64,000 nucleotides of DNA from Musa acuminata AAA Group (lineage: Eukaryota; Streptophyta; Magnoliopsida; Zingiberales; Musaceae). The position numbers and the translations under genes are program-made. The DNA lies in assembly GCF_036884655.1 (NCBI RefSeq), contig NC_088335.1, positions 44,758,501 to 44,822,500 of the forward strand, written 5' to 3'. The notes under the pieces are model-generated. The model had not been told where the DNA came from, made no database searches, and was given only the letters and a program-made list of their open reading frames with translations. Position 1 is the stretch's first letter. Each line of letters starts with the position of its first letter. Positions 1-13,518 of this stretch are shown here, piece by piece.

Positions 1-956
1 AATTTTATCATAAGTGAATCCTCTGATTCATACAATCAGATAAAACGTCCTGGATATGTTGGTGGACTAGAACTTGTAGGTACAAGTGCATAGGCTTTAT
101 CCAGTCACTTAGAGAGATCACAAAACACTCTTTTTTTCCTTTTGTTTCGAGAAATGAAAGATATTGCTCAAATAGAGAGATCACAGAGCACTCTTTTCAA
201 AGCTTTTATGAATATGTCGGCTGGTCTGGCTGGTGAGGTATCCTGGATCAAATCGTCTTCACCAGTTTTCCTTAGAAGGAAGAGAAAAAAATATTACTAA
301 CAGTCGGTAAATCCTTAAGAATTGACGTCATTAACCATCATCCCTTGCGCCTCGCGTACGTCAAAAAAACCCGTACAAGCCATATTATGGTCAACAAGCC
401 ATCCTTCGCATACTTATAGCAATCACCAGGATAAAGAGAAGGCAGTGTCTGTTAGAACTCGATGTTGCCCCACCACCACATTGTGGCCGTTGTTTCCAAG
501 CGTGGCGGGCTCCACGAAAACGCTACGCCTCCGACCCATCCATCATCATTCCCCCCCCCCCTTCCCTACGACCCCTTCCTCACCGCCCCTCCCTCTCTCT
601 GTGCCTGTTCTTTTCGGTGTTGTTGCCGTTGTAGTTGGTCGCCTTTGCTGTTATTGTTGTAGTTGTTGCGGTGGTTACACAGTAAGAGGAAGATGAGAAG
701 GAGAGGTGCAGTCTGATGGGATAAAAGTGAGATTCTCTGCAAGTGATGGCGGTAGTTTCGCTTGAGCTTTTCTTGGAGATCTTTAAGGTCGGGTGTCGTG
801 GTTTCAGACGCTGCCCTCCTCTCTCGTCTTCTCTCCTCTAATCCCCTCGCACGCACACGCGTATCGGGTGGGTGGCCCCTCTCTGTTCCTGCAAAACTAA
901 CCCCACCAACGACAAGTACGCAGAAACGCATGGAATGCTTCCTCTTCCTCTGATCA
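1..956. other. Intergenic DNA and NAC upstream region
   Basis: No gene is supported here. The reading frames present are low-complexity, proline- and cysteine-rich and match nothing I recognise. Two short similar stretches sit near 110-140 and 174-203, each reading 'agagagatcaca' and then a T-rich 'cactctttt' run. There is a poly-C run near 550-563. From about 700 on the DNA is pyrimidine-rich and probably serves as promoter for the NAC gene. Confidence 0.5.
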
Positions 957-966
957 CTATATAACC
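957..966 (+). promoter_or_regulatory. Putative TATA box of the NAC gene
   Basis: The stretch CTATATAACC lies about 60 bases before the NAC start codon, in an otherwise GC/CT-rich leader. The spacing fits a transcription start near 990 and a short 5' leader. Assigned by motif and position only. Confidence 0.5.
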
Positions 967-1021
967 TTGCTTGCCTACTGCTACTCTTACCAAACTTGCT
1001 CTTGATTCTTACTGGATAAAG

Positions 1022-2294
1022 ATGAGCATCCCAGTGAATGGCCACTCGGGCGTGCCGCCGGGCTTCCGCTTCCACCCAACCGAGGAGGAGCTCCTAAACT
1101 TCTACCTGAGAAAGAAGGTGGCGTGTGAGAAGATCGACCTCGACGTCATCCGCGACGTCGACCTCAACAAGCTCGAGCCATGGGACATCCAAGGTGTCGC
1201 CGACGCCCAGCTCTCTCTGATACTTTAGCTTGCTCTCTCTTGTGAACCAGAGAAGTGCACTTTCTGATACTTTCGCTTGCTCTCCTACACGCTTATTGAA
1301 GTTGCTATCGAATCTTGTGAAGCAGAGAAGTGCAGGATTGGGTCGACGCCGCAGAACGACTGGTACTTCTTCAGCCACAAGGACAAGAAGTACCCCACGG
1401 GCACTCGCACCAACCGTGCGACGGCGGTCGGGTTCTGGAAGGCCACTGGCCGGGACAAGGTCATCTGTTCCAGCATCAAGCGGATTGGGATGAGGAAGAC
1501 GCTGGTGTTCTACAAAGGCCGCGCCCCTCACGGCCAGAAGTCAGATTGGATCATGCATGAGTACAGGCTCGACGATCGCTCCGACATGAGCTACCCACCC
1601 AACGTATGCAGTAGGGTTTTAGAGCTTGTCGATATAGTCTGCTTGCTTGTGTTCTGATTTCTTCTTGATGATCCAGCCTGCTTGCTTGATGGAAGAAGCT
1701 ACCAACCAAGAAGATGGTTGGGTGATCTGCCGAGTGTTCAAGAAGAAGAACCATCATCATCAAAAGAGCGTGGAAAGCGCCACCAACTGCTCTTCTTCTT
1801 CTCTCTCCGCCGATGCCAAGACAGAGTGGCTGCACCCAAACGGCGACGGCATGTTGGGCCAAATCCTCCAATACATGGGAAGATCTTGCAAGGAAGAGAG
1901 AGAAGATCTCAACAGTGAGACGTTGATGAGGCTTCCACCTCTCCATAGCCCGACCCTTCCATGGTTTCCGGAGAACTACACCAACCAACAACTCGATCAT
2001 CCATCCGGGTATCAGACGAGCTACGTACCGGACGCGATCCATGCCCTCGCGGGCACCGAGTCAAACATCAATAGCTGGGCCGCGCTCGATGGGCTTCTCG
2101 CGTCGGAGCTGGACGGCCAGGCGGAGGCGCTGAAGCCACTCCCCTGCTTCGATGACCCAAGCTTGGGTGTCTGCTCGCCTGCAACACTGTTCACCCCGGA
2201 CATCCATCGCAATCGCGACAGGGACGACGGCGACGACGATCTGTGGAGCTTGGCGAGGCCAGCAACGAAGCACATCAGCCACGTTCCATACTAA
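1022..2294 (+). CDS. NST1: NAC domain transcription factor, NST/SND secondary-wall type
   Basis: Exons 1022-1193, 1326-1603 and 1677-2294 join in phase to 355 aa, a normal length for this class. The N-terminal NAC domain (about residues 9-165) has all five subdomains: [51 protein letters not shown], the DNA-contacting [10 protein letters not shown] block, and [12 protein letters not shown] across the last junction. The C-terminal half carries marks of the NST/SND group: [12 protein letters not shown], an LPPL-type box and a [12 protein letters not shown] (WQ-like) box. Family members are nuclear master activators of secondary wall formation in fibres and vessels, acting through SNBE sites in MYB46/83 and wall genes; that role here is inferred. 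The first intron holds a duplicated acceptor (see findings). Exon 3 could begin slightly elsewhere. The NST1/NST2/SND1 subgroup is not resolved. Confidence 0.9.
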
Positions 2295-2784
2295 CGCGAA
2301 TCCTTCGTTTTCTTCACGGTCTGAGGAAAACGAGTTTTGTCGCCCCAAATAGTATGCATAAATAAGGTGAGTGAGTGGTGGTAGATGGCTCCTCCTGTAA
2401 TATTTTACGGAGAGGTGGATGTTAGGAGAAGATGGAACTTTAGTTAGTGTAGTTTGGTGTGGCTTCGTTTCATCTCTGGCCGAGGAATTCCACGGCGATG
2501 GGGATCCATCGTTCTGTCTTGTCAAAGTTGGCGTCAGCCTGCTTTAAGAGAGGAGAGTGACATGAGAAGGGATCGCATGTGAAACGCACACAGAGAAAGC
2601 GTGCTTAGTGTTGCGTTAATTTAATTAGCTTTTACATGTTTCAGAATTTAACATGGTCTTTGAGTAACATGTGGAGCATCAAAGGCATTCCAACGTCGCA
2701 TCAGCGTGATAGTGTGTTGTTGTCCCGTAAAAGAATCCCCAAACCAAACCAAAGTCAAATACCTTTTAGTATTTATTTGATATT
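2295..2784. other. NAC 3' region
   Basis: This holds the 3' UTR of the NAC gene and AT-rich flank. I see no further gene, and no clear polyadenylation signal. Confidence 0.4.
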
Positions 2785-3345
2785 CCTATAAACATCTATC
2801 TTAAATTCATTGGTCTTATCAACATAAATATGAAAATAAAAGATAAAAAAATAATTTTACTGTTCTAATTAATGATGACGAACGATAACACTGTTGGGAG
2901 TCGCAAGTAACTGTTATGGATGAAGAAAGTGATAGCAAGATGTAAGGATCGCTATGTATTTACGTAGACATCGATGTAATTACTAAGTGACAAAAGGATT
3001 ATCGATGCAAATGCTGAGTAGTGCCACTTTACATTTGCATCAACGACGATGTAATTGCTAAGCGACGAAAGGACCATCGATACAAATGTTAAGCAGCATT
3101 GCTCAACAATTGCATCGACGCCGACGTGAATGTAGAATGACTCTGACCTCTCGTCGCTGTTCTTCTCATCCATAATAGTCACCCATGGGCCCTCAACGGT
3201 GTTGTCGTCAGCTACCACTAACGTCGTACGTTATTACCAATTGAAATATTAAAATTATCTTTTTATCATTTATTTTCGTATTTTCGTTGATAGAATCGAT
3301 AACGTTAGGATAAATGAATTTAGATATTTTATTTTTATGACTATG
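2785..3345. mobile_element. Foldback/MITE-like element, degenerate
   Basis: The two ends, about 2785-2870 and 3245-3345, are imperfect inverted repeats. Both carry a block of the form 'AAAATAAAnGATAAAAAnATAATTTT' next to 'TTCATTTATCC'-like sequence in opposite orientation. The interior has repeated GATGCAAATG / GACGATGTAATT units. Ends and interior resemble the larger foldback element at 7679-8885, so this is probably an older, shorter member of the same family. Boundaries are approximate and no target duplication was found. Confidence 0.55.
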
Positions 3346-3711
3346 TAAATATTAATATAATTGTTTAAAATATAAAAAACATAAAATAAAAGAATAATAT
3401 ATAATTAGCCCCAATTGTCGACATGCATGAGTCTACTAAGAAATGAATATGGCTCGACTGAACGGTATTCTATTTTATCTCTCTTCCAAGGGGGGCAAAT
3501 AAACTCTGCAAGTGGATCCAAACATATAGGAGGTAGCAGTCGTTCCAATGCTCGACAATCCCGCTGCGCCAATTCCGTCTCCCATAAACATCGTTCGCCC
3601 CATCTTCCCCTTCTCCTTTCCCATCCCGCATGAACGGTCTCCTCGTCCCCGTCCCCGTCCCCGTCCTTCCACATCAGAGGCCATCAAGAGGAGTAAGCGA
3701 AGACACCAGCC
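3346..3711. other. SEC1 promoter and 5' leader
   Basis: AT-rich to 3410, then GC-rich toward the SEC1 start codon. A short tandem run of CGTCCC units lies at 3642-3665 in the likely 5' UTR. No separate gene is supported. Confidence 0.4.
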
Positions 3712-6700
3712 ATGTCGATGTCGGAATGGGACTTCGCACGCGCTTCCGATTACAAGACCTTTCGCCAGACTAGCCGTGACCGTGAGTGCATCCTGCTTCC
3801 CGTTTTCCTTCCTGTAGACCTTTTTAGTTCTGGAAACTTGTCTATCTATTGCTTGCTTCTTTCAATCATGTGGTCACGAGAGGAGAATTGATGTTCATGG
3901 CGTATGGGATGAAGCTTGATGGCAATGAAATGGTTTTTGATTCGAGCTAATGATATCACTTGTTTGCTAGTGTACGAATACATTTTAATTGTTACCTTTA
4001 TTCTTTCCATCCTGTGTTGCCTGTTGGTCATTAGCATTTCGGAAACATGTTATTTATAACATTATTTCAATTATGAGCTAACGATTGAATTGATGTTCGT
4101 GATATGCGGGCTGAAGTTTGAAGGAAATGACATGATTTGTGATACATGCGAATGGGATCAATAATTAAGTCTTGTGATGGTAGATTTATTTGCTGATATA
4201 GGAAGACATGACATGCTAACGTAATATAGATTCAAGACTAGATGCAAACCTATGGAGGTGTAAGATCATTAGGAAGATGTTAGAAGCTGAAAGAAAGTGT
4301 CACAAAGAAAAGAAATAAAATCAAGAATTGCCATGTCAATCAGTATGTGCCGTTTAGTGTTAAATTGGTATGCTAGGACAATTTTTGGTCCATTTCAGAC
4401 TTGCAGTTGGTAAAGGGGTGTGTTAATTGGAATAATATGGCTGGTCCATGCTGGTAAGCTATTAACACACTTGCAATGAAATGACAAACCCTTGTGTAAA
4501 ATAAGGCCTGTTGGCAAGCAACAGTAGACTTTTGATTAGAAGTGTATCATTGGGAACATGTCTTGATATGAAACTAGACCAATAAAAAGCACGTACTTCA
4601 TGTCTGATATATGATCATGCATATCATGTGAGCCATAATAATGTAATATATACATTGTATCTTATTAAAAGGCAATATATGATAATAAGTCAAGTACTTT
4701 GTCAAGTCTAGCATATTTCCTACATCTTAACTCAATTGAAAAATACATATTAGCTTCAGTAATTTCAAAAAGAATATATCAAGTTTCAAAAGCAATGTGA
4801 ACCCACTAAATAAATGTAAAAGCATATCAAGGATGATCTACTTGTCGTGACCATGTATGATGAGATAACTGATTCATTTACTTGATAAGCCTACACCATT
4901 GATTCAAAAGGTTTAAGTCTTCAATGGTAGTAGGCTTATCTAGCCTTATAAATCAATTCAAATTTTCTCTTATATTCATTATGGAACTAAACTTGGATGT
5001 TAGAGTCTTCCCCACTTATGCTTAATGTCTTTGTCAAGGTTTAAACACATCTCAGAATCAAATCATAGTACGACGCACGTGAGGCCCAGTTCAGTGATGG
5101 TTTTAAGCCATAATATGCCTCTAGTCCTATCTATGGATAATCTTTTGCCACTTGGATCCATCATCATATCTTTTGTCATGATCTGACCTGATGGAACAAC
5201 TAAATTCTTAACTTGATACATCTGAACCACTGGTCCAATGTGCTTAACCTCAAGTTAAAAGTTTCCCTATAAATAAACTCAAATCTCCTCGTATATCCGT
5301 TGTGGCACTAAATAGGGGGTGATTCCAGATATTGCTGGCACTAAATTTAGGTAATTGCATAATCAATTTCATATATTACTAACATGTCATTATGTGCTAC
5401 AGACCTTGTATAGTTTTAGTTAAGCATGTTGGGTTAGATTCATCAGCTGGTGTATATTATATTATGTGGATAAACCTAGGTTCCACACCTAACCAATGAG
5501 CTAGCTCTGAGACTGGTTGGCCAAAACAAGAGTGAACTTGCACTGGCTTGTAACTGACCTCTATCGAGCTATACCATATCTTGGATAAATAACAGCCAGT
5601 ACCCCCCTTCAGTGGTTAATATACTGTGGTCCACCATTGGCTTGGGAATACCATCTATAGGTTGTGATCTGTGTCTCAATACTTTATTGAACAAGTACTC
5701 ATTTCCCATGCTGAGCAGTACATACAGATACGACTATTTTTTGCTTCAACAGGCAAATTACATATCTGCAAGAACTTTTCAGGATAGATCTTCACAAAGT
5801 TATTTGCTAATAGAACAACATTGTTGTTTCTTTTATTTGAAGAAATAGTTCTCGCAAGTCTCAGTTATGTTGATTAAGAATTTCGAAGAAGGAAATGAGC
5901 TCAAACTTTAATGTGAAAAATCACTAGTTATTTGACACCTTAGTTTAATGATGAGTTGTTTTGAGAGGATATGCATATATGGAAAGAAAATGTAACTAGT
6001 AGAGACATAAGTTTTAAACTTTTAACGAATATGATAGTTGCTATGAATGTGTTGTTGTCTCTCCATGTTCTTCCACAGATAATCAATGATTCAATCTCTA
6101 TGTTTCTTTTCTTTGTGTACAATAACAATCCTTTGACATCATTGTTTCTTCACTAACTTGTTTCTACTTAATATTTTTGGTGCAAGATTTGCATTCTTGG
6201 TACAACTTATTTGCTGCTATTGAGATTGTTCACTTTAATGTGTGAGCGCCATTTTACTTTATTCTATTCAAACATCTTACGTCTTGTTCTACTGCTCTCA
6301 GGGTTGTTATATGAAATGCTTCGATCAACAGACACAAGCAACTCAAAATCATCATGGAAGGTTTTATTAATTTCATCTTTTGTCATCAGTGGTTGTTCCT
6401 TCTATGTGCTCATGTTCTTGTGGTTCTTATACTGCTTAGTACTTGTATTAATTAAATTTGAATTATTATTCTCTAAATCACAATATTATCATAATGCATT
6501 GAAATTATCAACTAAAGGACTCAACCTATATACACTAGGGCTACTTATGTTTTTCACTAAGATCCAAGAACTTTCTATTGCTTGCTTAAACTAAAATTCA
6601 AATTAATCTGGAGTCTCGTTCATGCTTTAACATTTAGGGGGAGAGAGGTGAACTCTTGTAAAGTTGTGTTTTATTTGAAAATTTCCAAGTGCTCTCATTT

Positions 6701-9700
6701 CATGATATGAGAAGTGAGAAATTAGTAGAATATTCAATTAAATTATCTTGTTTATTTAAATTTATTGTATTTTAATTCCTGCAAATTGAGAAATTAGTAA
6801 AACAGTTTTATCCAACTAGTTCACCTTGATTTAGTTTATGTTGCACTATATAGTATTTTCTCATGTTGTATTTCCATCATGATGATTAAGCTATTTTTTA
6901 TGCTTGGGTGCATAGCATCAACTATGCACATTGTTTTGGTGAAATAGCTTGCTGATAATGTCATTGCACCAAAAGATCAAAGCCAAATCATTGCATATAT
7001 GCATTTTTCTGCCTTCAGCTCTCAGTCAGCTTACCTAAACCAAAATCTCTAGGTATAATTTCTACTAACTAGAAATCCAGTGTTGACAGTATGCAAGATT
7101 TTCTAATTAGAAGATGTATATTACTAGGTATGCATGTCTTTGAACATAGCATCATAATATGTAGCATCTCTATTGACCTCCAATGCCTTCTACTGAAACA
7201 GTAAATTAAAAATTCCATATCTGATGCTTGGAGCACCTTTTCTGGTTTTAAGCTTTGAAGAATATTCTTGAAGATCATTATCTTCATCAACACTTGTGCT
7301 ATTCCTTCTAGTCATTCTTACTTGTTGCTTGTGTGCTTCACTCTTCTATGACTACATGATATCTTCATCTTGAAGCACTTAACATGATTTCACCCCTTTT
7401 ATGTCACTGTTTATAACCCGAAGAAGTTGGTTGTTTTGCAGATACTCATCATGGACAAATTCACCCTGAAAGTCATGTCTTTTTCTTGTAAGATGGCCGA
7501 CATCACAGATGAAGGAATTTCATGTGGGTTACAAGTTTCTTATGAAAATATTGGGAACTTATCTTACACTTCTTTTGTTGTTTCAGCTCGAACATACTCT
7601 TTTTTTATAATACGTTGGTGCTTTTCTTGCAATTATAGGTAGAATTATGTATCATGAATTTCACAAGCTGTGATAGATGGGCTAAATACAGATTACCTCT
7701 TGTAGTTAGCTACATTTATCGTTCCGATCCCTACACTTTAAAAAGTTGTATTAACATCCCTATAGTTACAAAAGTGAAATATCTAGGTCCATTTACCCTA
7801 ACGACGTCAGTTTTATTAACGAAAACATGAAAATAAAGGGCAAAAAGATAGTTTTAAGTTTTAACATTCGATGACAGATGACGTCGGTGGTGGTAGATGA
7901 TGAAGCCGTTGGCGTCGACATTGACGCAATTGCCTGACCGCCTCCAATGATGATAAGGTCCGCTCTCACCGCGACGCTACCCGCCTCCACGAGGAGCGCA
8001 CCATTGACCTTATCGCTGCCCGTCCTGCGCCACTCTGCACCTGCATCTGCATCAACGTCGACGTAGATGGTGGTGGTCGCCACGACATCTATGGCAAAGA
8101 TGGTGGTCGCCTCGCCACTGACCCATTGGGCAGATCCTAGCCTCGACTTTTGAAGCTGGGGTTGTCGGAGCTCCTACCACTCTTCTCGTTGTTGCGTCAG
8201 TTCCAGCACCACCTCTTGGCGAACGACTCTTTCGTTGCTTTGCATCTGCATCAGCGTCAACGCAGTTGTCGAGCAGTAAAAGGGCCACTCGACATTTGCA
8301 TCTGCATTGACGCAGATGTAGAGCGGCATTGCTCGGCAACTGCATTAGCGCCAACGCATATGCAATGCCGACGCAGATGCAGAGCGATGAAAGGGCCGTC
8401 GACGAGAGGTGGTGTCGGAACTAACGCAACAGCGGGGAGAGTGGTAGGAGCTCCGGCGACTCCAGCTTCGGATCGAGGTTGGGATCCGCCCAACGAGTCA
8501 GTGGCGAGGCAGCCACCACCATCTATGCCGACGCCGACGCAGATGCAGAGTGGCGCGGGGCAGGCAGTGATGACGTCAGCGGTGCACTCCTCGTCGAGGC
8601 GGGTGGTGTCGCAGTGAGAGCTGACCTTATCATCGCTGGAGGCGGCCAAGCAATTGCGTCGGTGTCAACGCCAACGACGTCGCCATCTGCCACCATCGAC
8701 ATCATCTACCATCGAATGTCAAAACTATCTTTTTGCTCTTTATTTTCGTGTTTTCGTCAGTAAAACTGACGTTATTAGGGTAAATGGACCTACATGTTTC
8801 ACTTTCGTAGATGCCAATACAACTTTTTAAAGTGTAGGGACCGGGATGCCAAAGGTAGCTACAGAGGGTAATCTGTATTTAGCCCATCTAGATGGCTCAT
8901 ACCATGATGTCTTGGTATCTGCATAGACCTTTGTGTTGTACCTAGGTTGTGTAGTATATCTCGTTTTCTATTCTGTGATTGGTTTGTGCTGACTGGCATG
9001 GACTGTTGTATACTATGCTAGTGTCTTAACTCTTATCAATAGAGGTTGTGGAAGCCAAAAATAAACTCCTATTCAGTTATTATCTAGCTAATTATTGCTA
9101 CAAAGTCTGCAAACTAAGTGTTTCCTAATTTAGAACTATTTGTGCTTTGTTATATCTAAATGCTATTTAAAACTCATCATTTGGTATTTTTACAAGTGAA
9201 TCTTGGTGGCCTTTGACATGCTATTGCACTTTTGTGGCTAACACATACCAGAGTTCAATTATATTTGAGTTTCTAACAATAAAAAATATGCATTGTTTAA
9301 ATAATTGGATGATCTACACTTTTATTTGCAGTGGTGGAGGATATTTACAAGAGAAGGGAGCCTTTACCTTCAATGGATGCTATATATTTCATTCAACCAT
9401 TAAAAGAAAAGTAAAGGTTCTTTATGGCTATTTGTTTTTATTAATGTCAGTTAATTCTACAAGTACACCTTCCCACATTTGTAGTTATTTATGCATACCT
9501 TAATTTACACACCATTTTTCCATTTTATTCATAACTCTTGCACTCATTATATATATATCATCCAATTAGAAGGAACTGAATTATTATTTCTTTAGCTAGG
9601 TTCCCTTTTTCCTTTTGGGTTGTTATTGTTTCCTTTTTAAATGTTGTACACTCCCTTGATCAACAACAACTATTAAGGTACTCATTTTTGTCTTCAGATG

Positions 9701-12700
9701 TGAAATGCTATTTATTCTGTTTGATCATCTTAGCGTATTTTTCATTTATTAATAACCATTTTGGCCAAAAATCATTCTTTATATCAACTGCAACATGATT
9801 TTTAAATACCTGTGCATGGTGTTGGCAACCATTCGGATTGGTATGGTACCAGTTAACTAGATGGTACACCAACCTTTATGTGCCACATTATCAGAATAAA
9901 TAGTAAAAAATAATTACCCACTGGTATCATCCTATACGGGCTGTTACAGGACTGATCGACAAATACTAGTTGGTATTTACTGTTCTGACCAGTGTTTAAA
10001 ACCAGTTGCCAAGTTTATTATGCTCTTCATATGAAGCTTAGGAGATAGGCCCACCTTTTTCACTTTCCTTAAGTCAGTGTTATTACAAACTAACCATATT
10101 TTGGCCCAAGAATGTCCTTTCATCTGTGCCTGTATGTGTAGATCAACAGCAAGTTTTATCAATTCTTTTAAAGGCAAAACCAGTACAACTGCAAAGTTAT
10201 TTCATCTAAATTATGTAATAAGTTCATGATAAAGACAATAAGTGAGAAAAAGAATGGAGAAAAGGAAAAAAGCAGGGAGAAAAAAATAAAAGACACAGAA
10301 TACGAGAGAGAATGAATTCTCTTAAACTCTTAATCTAGATACATTTTTTTTTGGTCATAGCTCTGATAAATCTTGTTCCTAGAAGTTTGAACCAGGGATT
10401 CAAATCTCGAATCGTACCGCTTAGTATGGGCGGTATGTACTAGTCCGCCAATTGACCAATACACGGACCGCCCGCTACCGGGTGGTATCAACTAGCGGAC
10501 AGGACAAGGAGCACAACGACGAGGAAGACGAGGCTGCGTCGCTCGTTGGACGTGGCAGGACATGAAGAAGCGCTCCGTCAGGCGGAATGCGGTAGGGGGC
10601 GGAGGGATCATGGCCACCGTGGTTGGGGAGGTTGCAATTGATGGCGAAGGAAGGGATCTCGGCCTAGGTTGGACTGCTGCTTCCCTTTCTCGCTCTCGCC
10701 ATCATCTTGGTCTTCTTCCTCGCAGTCGCTGAGGGCGACAACGACGGGGGAGCGGGAGATGAGCTCACCCTGGGTTGGATGCTTGCCGGATCCGGCTGTC
10801 ACAAGAGCACTGCAGAGTGCCTTGCGAGGGATGAGTTCGAACTAGGGATGGAGGCGACCCGTCGCATCCTCGCATGCTTCGCCATCACCCCCTTTCTATC
10901 TCTCGAGATGGAAAGTGGGTAATAATTTTTTATATATGTTACTCATATATGTTTAAACATATACCTAGGGGATATTTTTATAAATAATTTTTATAGTAAT
11001 TATTAATCATAAACATATGTATATAAAATACATATGTTTATGAGTAAACATATGTATATAAACATATTTTTATATACATATGTATATAAACATATGTATA
11101 TACAAATACATATATCGAGCGGTATGCTAGGGCGTACCGCTTGATATGCCATACCATACCAAGTAAAGCTTGGTACATCGGTATGGTACAAAATTAAAAG
11201 CCTTGGTTTGAACTATAAGCCAGCTGGGATTTTGTAGGTGTCGTATTTGGTGAACAACAAAGTAAGAAAGAGCTAGTTCAGCCAAAGTGTTACAGTGAAA
11301 GGTTCGTGCTTGAGTAAACCATATCCCTGTCATACTTATGGGTACTGGCCCAGGTCCCAGCCTCAATTGAAGATTTTGAACTGTAAGACAGTGCTAATGG
11401 GAATGATGCATGGAAGATGATTAGCATCATATCCTCAGTTGGAGGGTAAAATAACCATTCTACCTTTTTCTTTGCTTCTGTTGTGCTCTTGACAAACGGT
11501 TAATCATGTCTGTTTCTAATATTCTTTCTACGGGGATTGATACTGTAACTGAAATATGCTACCATTATACTTTGCCCTTGTAATTTTAGTTTGCATGGAT
11601 GCTATTAATTTTATAATCCTGTTATGGTCAGCCATCTGTTTCCACATTATAATAAAAATATGCTTCTAAATATTTATAATTGAATCTTGCAGTGTTATCA
11701 TGTTCCTGTCCGACATGTCTGGAAGATGTCCATTGTATAAAAAGTATGTTTTTTGTTACCTAACACTTTTATAGTTTTTGACTGCTACTATTACCTTCAT
11801 TTATTTTAAGATTTCTGTTACTTTAAACTTATCTGATTCACTGTTTCAGGGCATATGTTTTCTTCAGTTCACCTATACCTAAGGAATTAATAGCTTACGT
11901 CAAAAATGATACAAGCGTCTTACCCCGCATAGGTGCTCTTAGAGAGGTTATCATTCTCAATTGTCAATCTGCACTGCTAATATATCATGCTTGACTGGTT
12001 TTTGGTTTTTAATTGAAGTTAAAATATGTTTTTTTGCTCTTACTGATTTTTTTATGCTTCATTGTGGTCACTTCAACATTTGCAGATGAACTTAGAATAT
12101 TTTGCGATTGATAGTCAGGTAATTGTTTGTTGTTACCATTTTCTAGTAGTTCCCATTTCTATCATAAAACCTAGTATGAATGTCATAATGGTCCTTATCT
12201 TGTGAGAAATTTTTCTAGGAAGTTTTGGTTACTTTCTTGTATTAAGTTGTGAGTGAAATGCACCTTCACATTTTTATTTATTAATCTTCTTATGCTACAT
12301 TGTGTAGGCCTTTTTGACTGACCAAGATATGGCTTTAGAAGAGTTATTTGGAGAGAAAGCTGAAAATTCTCGTTATAATGATAGTTTGAATACAATGGCT
12401 GTACGGGTTGCTACTGCATTTGCTTCTTCAAAGGTATGACAGTTGAACTGCTCATTGCTGCTTTTCTTTTATATGTTCTCATTTGTTGTAACCATGGTCA
12501 GTTGTTAACTTATGACAATAGATACATATGGGGTCCTTTGCCTATTTGACAAGCACTCAAACAGCCATGACCACTGTGATTTGAGGGTGGTTTAGTCCTT
12601 GGAACTTTTTTTATCCTAGTAAGGTTTGGGAATACTTGCCTACAGAAATATTGCTTTAAAAGCATTCGGGCATGCTTCCAATGCTATTATTATTTTCAAG

Positions 12701-13468
12701 TTTCAACAATAAAATAGTTTCTATTCACCAAATTCTCTCGATAGAGCTCTCCTTCCCCTCAAAGACAAGTGGTTCCTACTAGAAGTATTTCCTTTCATTG
12801 AGATACACTTCACTAGTGTTCAAAAAAACCTGATAGAATGGTATATACCAACTGGTATTATTTGACCAGGTTGTGGCACTTGGATTGGCAAAATCTCCAA
12901 ACTGAACTTCACTCAAATTGGAGGCCAATCTCAAGCAATTAAAGGCTTATTTTTGGGAAACTATTTTTTTTTTCAGGAAACATTAAGTTTGAAGCTCAAA
13001 GTTGAAACTATTTACCTATAGTTTATAACAAGTTCAATTCTTATGTCTTCTTGTCTTATATGCTCAATATTTCATAAATGTAGGGTTATATTTTAGACAT
13101 TTTGGTTAATGGATCCAACCAAGTTCCATATATTACGGTTTGGACTTTGGATAAGTAAGAATCTAGGGGTCTAGGCCAATTCTTTGCAGATGTAATCTAG
13201 ATTGTTACCACATAGACTGTATCATACCCAAGTGGATTGCTACCACATAGGCCAATTCTTTGACTGGATCTCAGCCAGATTTATATAAATCTTGGCAGGA
13301 TCTAAGTGGATTCAATCATTCAATCATACTTGAGTAGATCTATTCTAGATTTTTATAGACTGTATCATACGAGTATAATCTTTGGTTCTTTTGCATGATC
13401 CTATCAAACATATATTAGTTAGTCATAACAATTTTCTCTATGTTTGATATATTCTCTTTGTTGTTTTT

Positions 13469-13518
<50 letters not shown>

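Noticed and set aside
1094..1531. 145-codon open frame on the minus strand
   Set aside because: It is antisense to NAC exons 1 and 2, whose GC-rich codons leave the other strand open. Its product matches nothing.
8150..8649. Open frames of 130-155 codons on both strands
   Set aside because: They lie inside the foldback element, mirror each other because the arms are inverted, and come from GC-rich repeats.
9825..10010. Separate hAT-type MITE
   Set aside because: It has related motifs but no identifiable ends or target duplication, so it is noted only as a decayed repeat.
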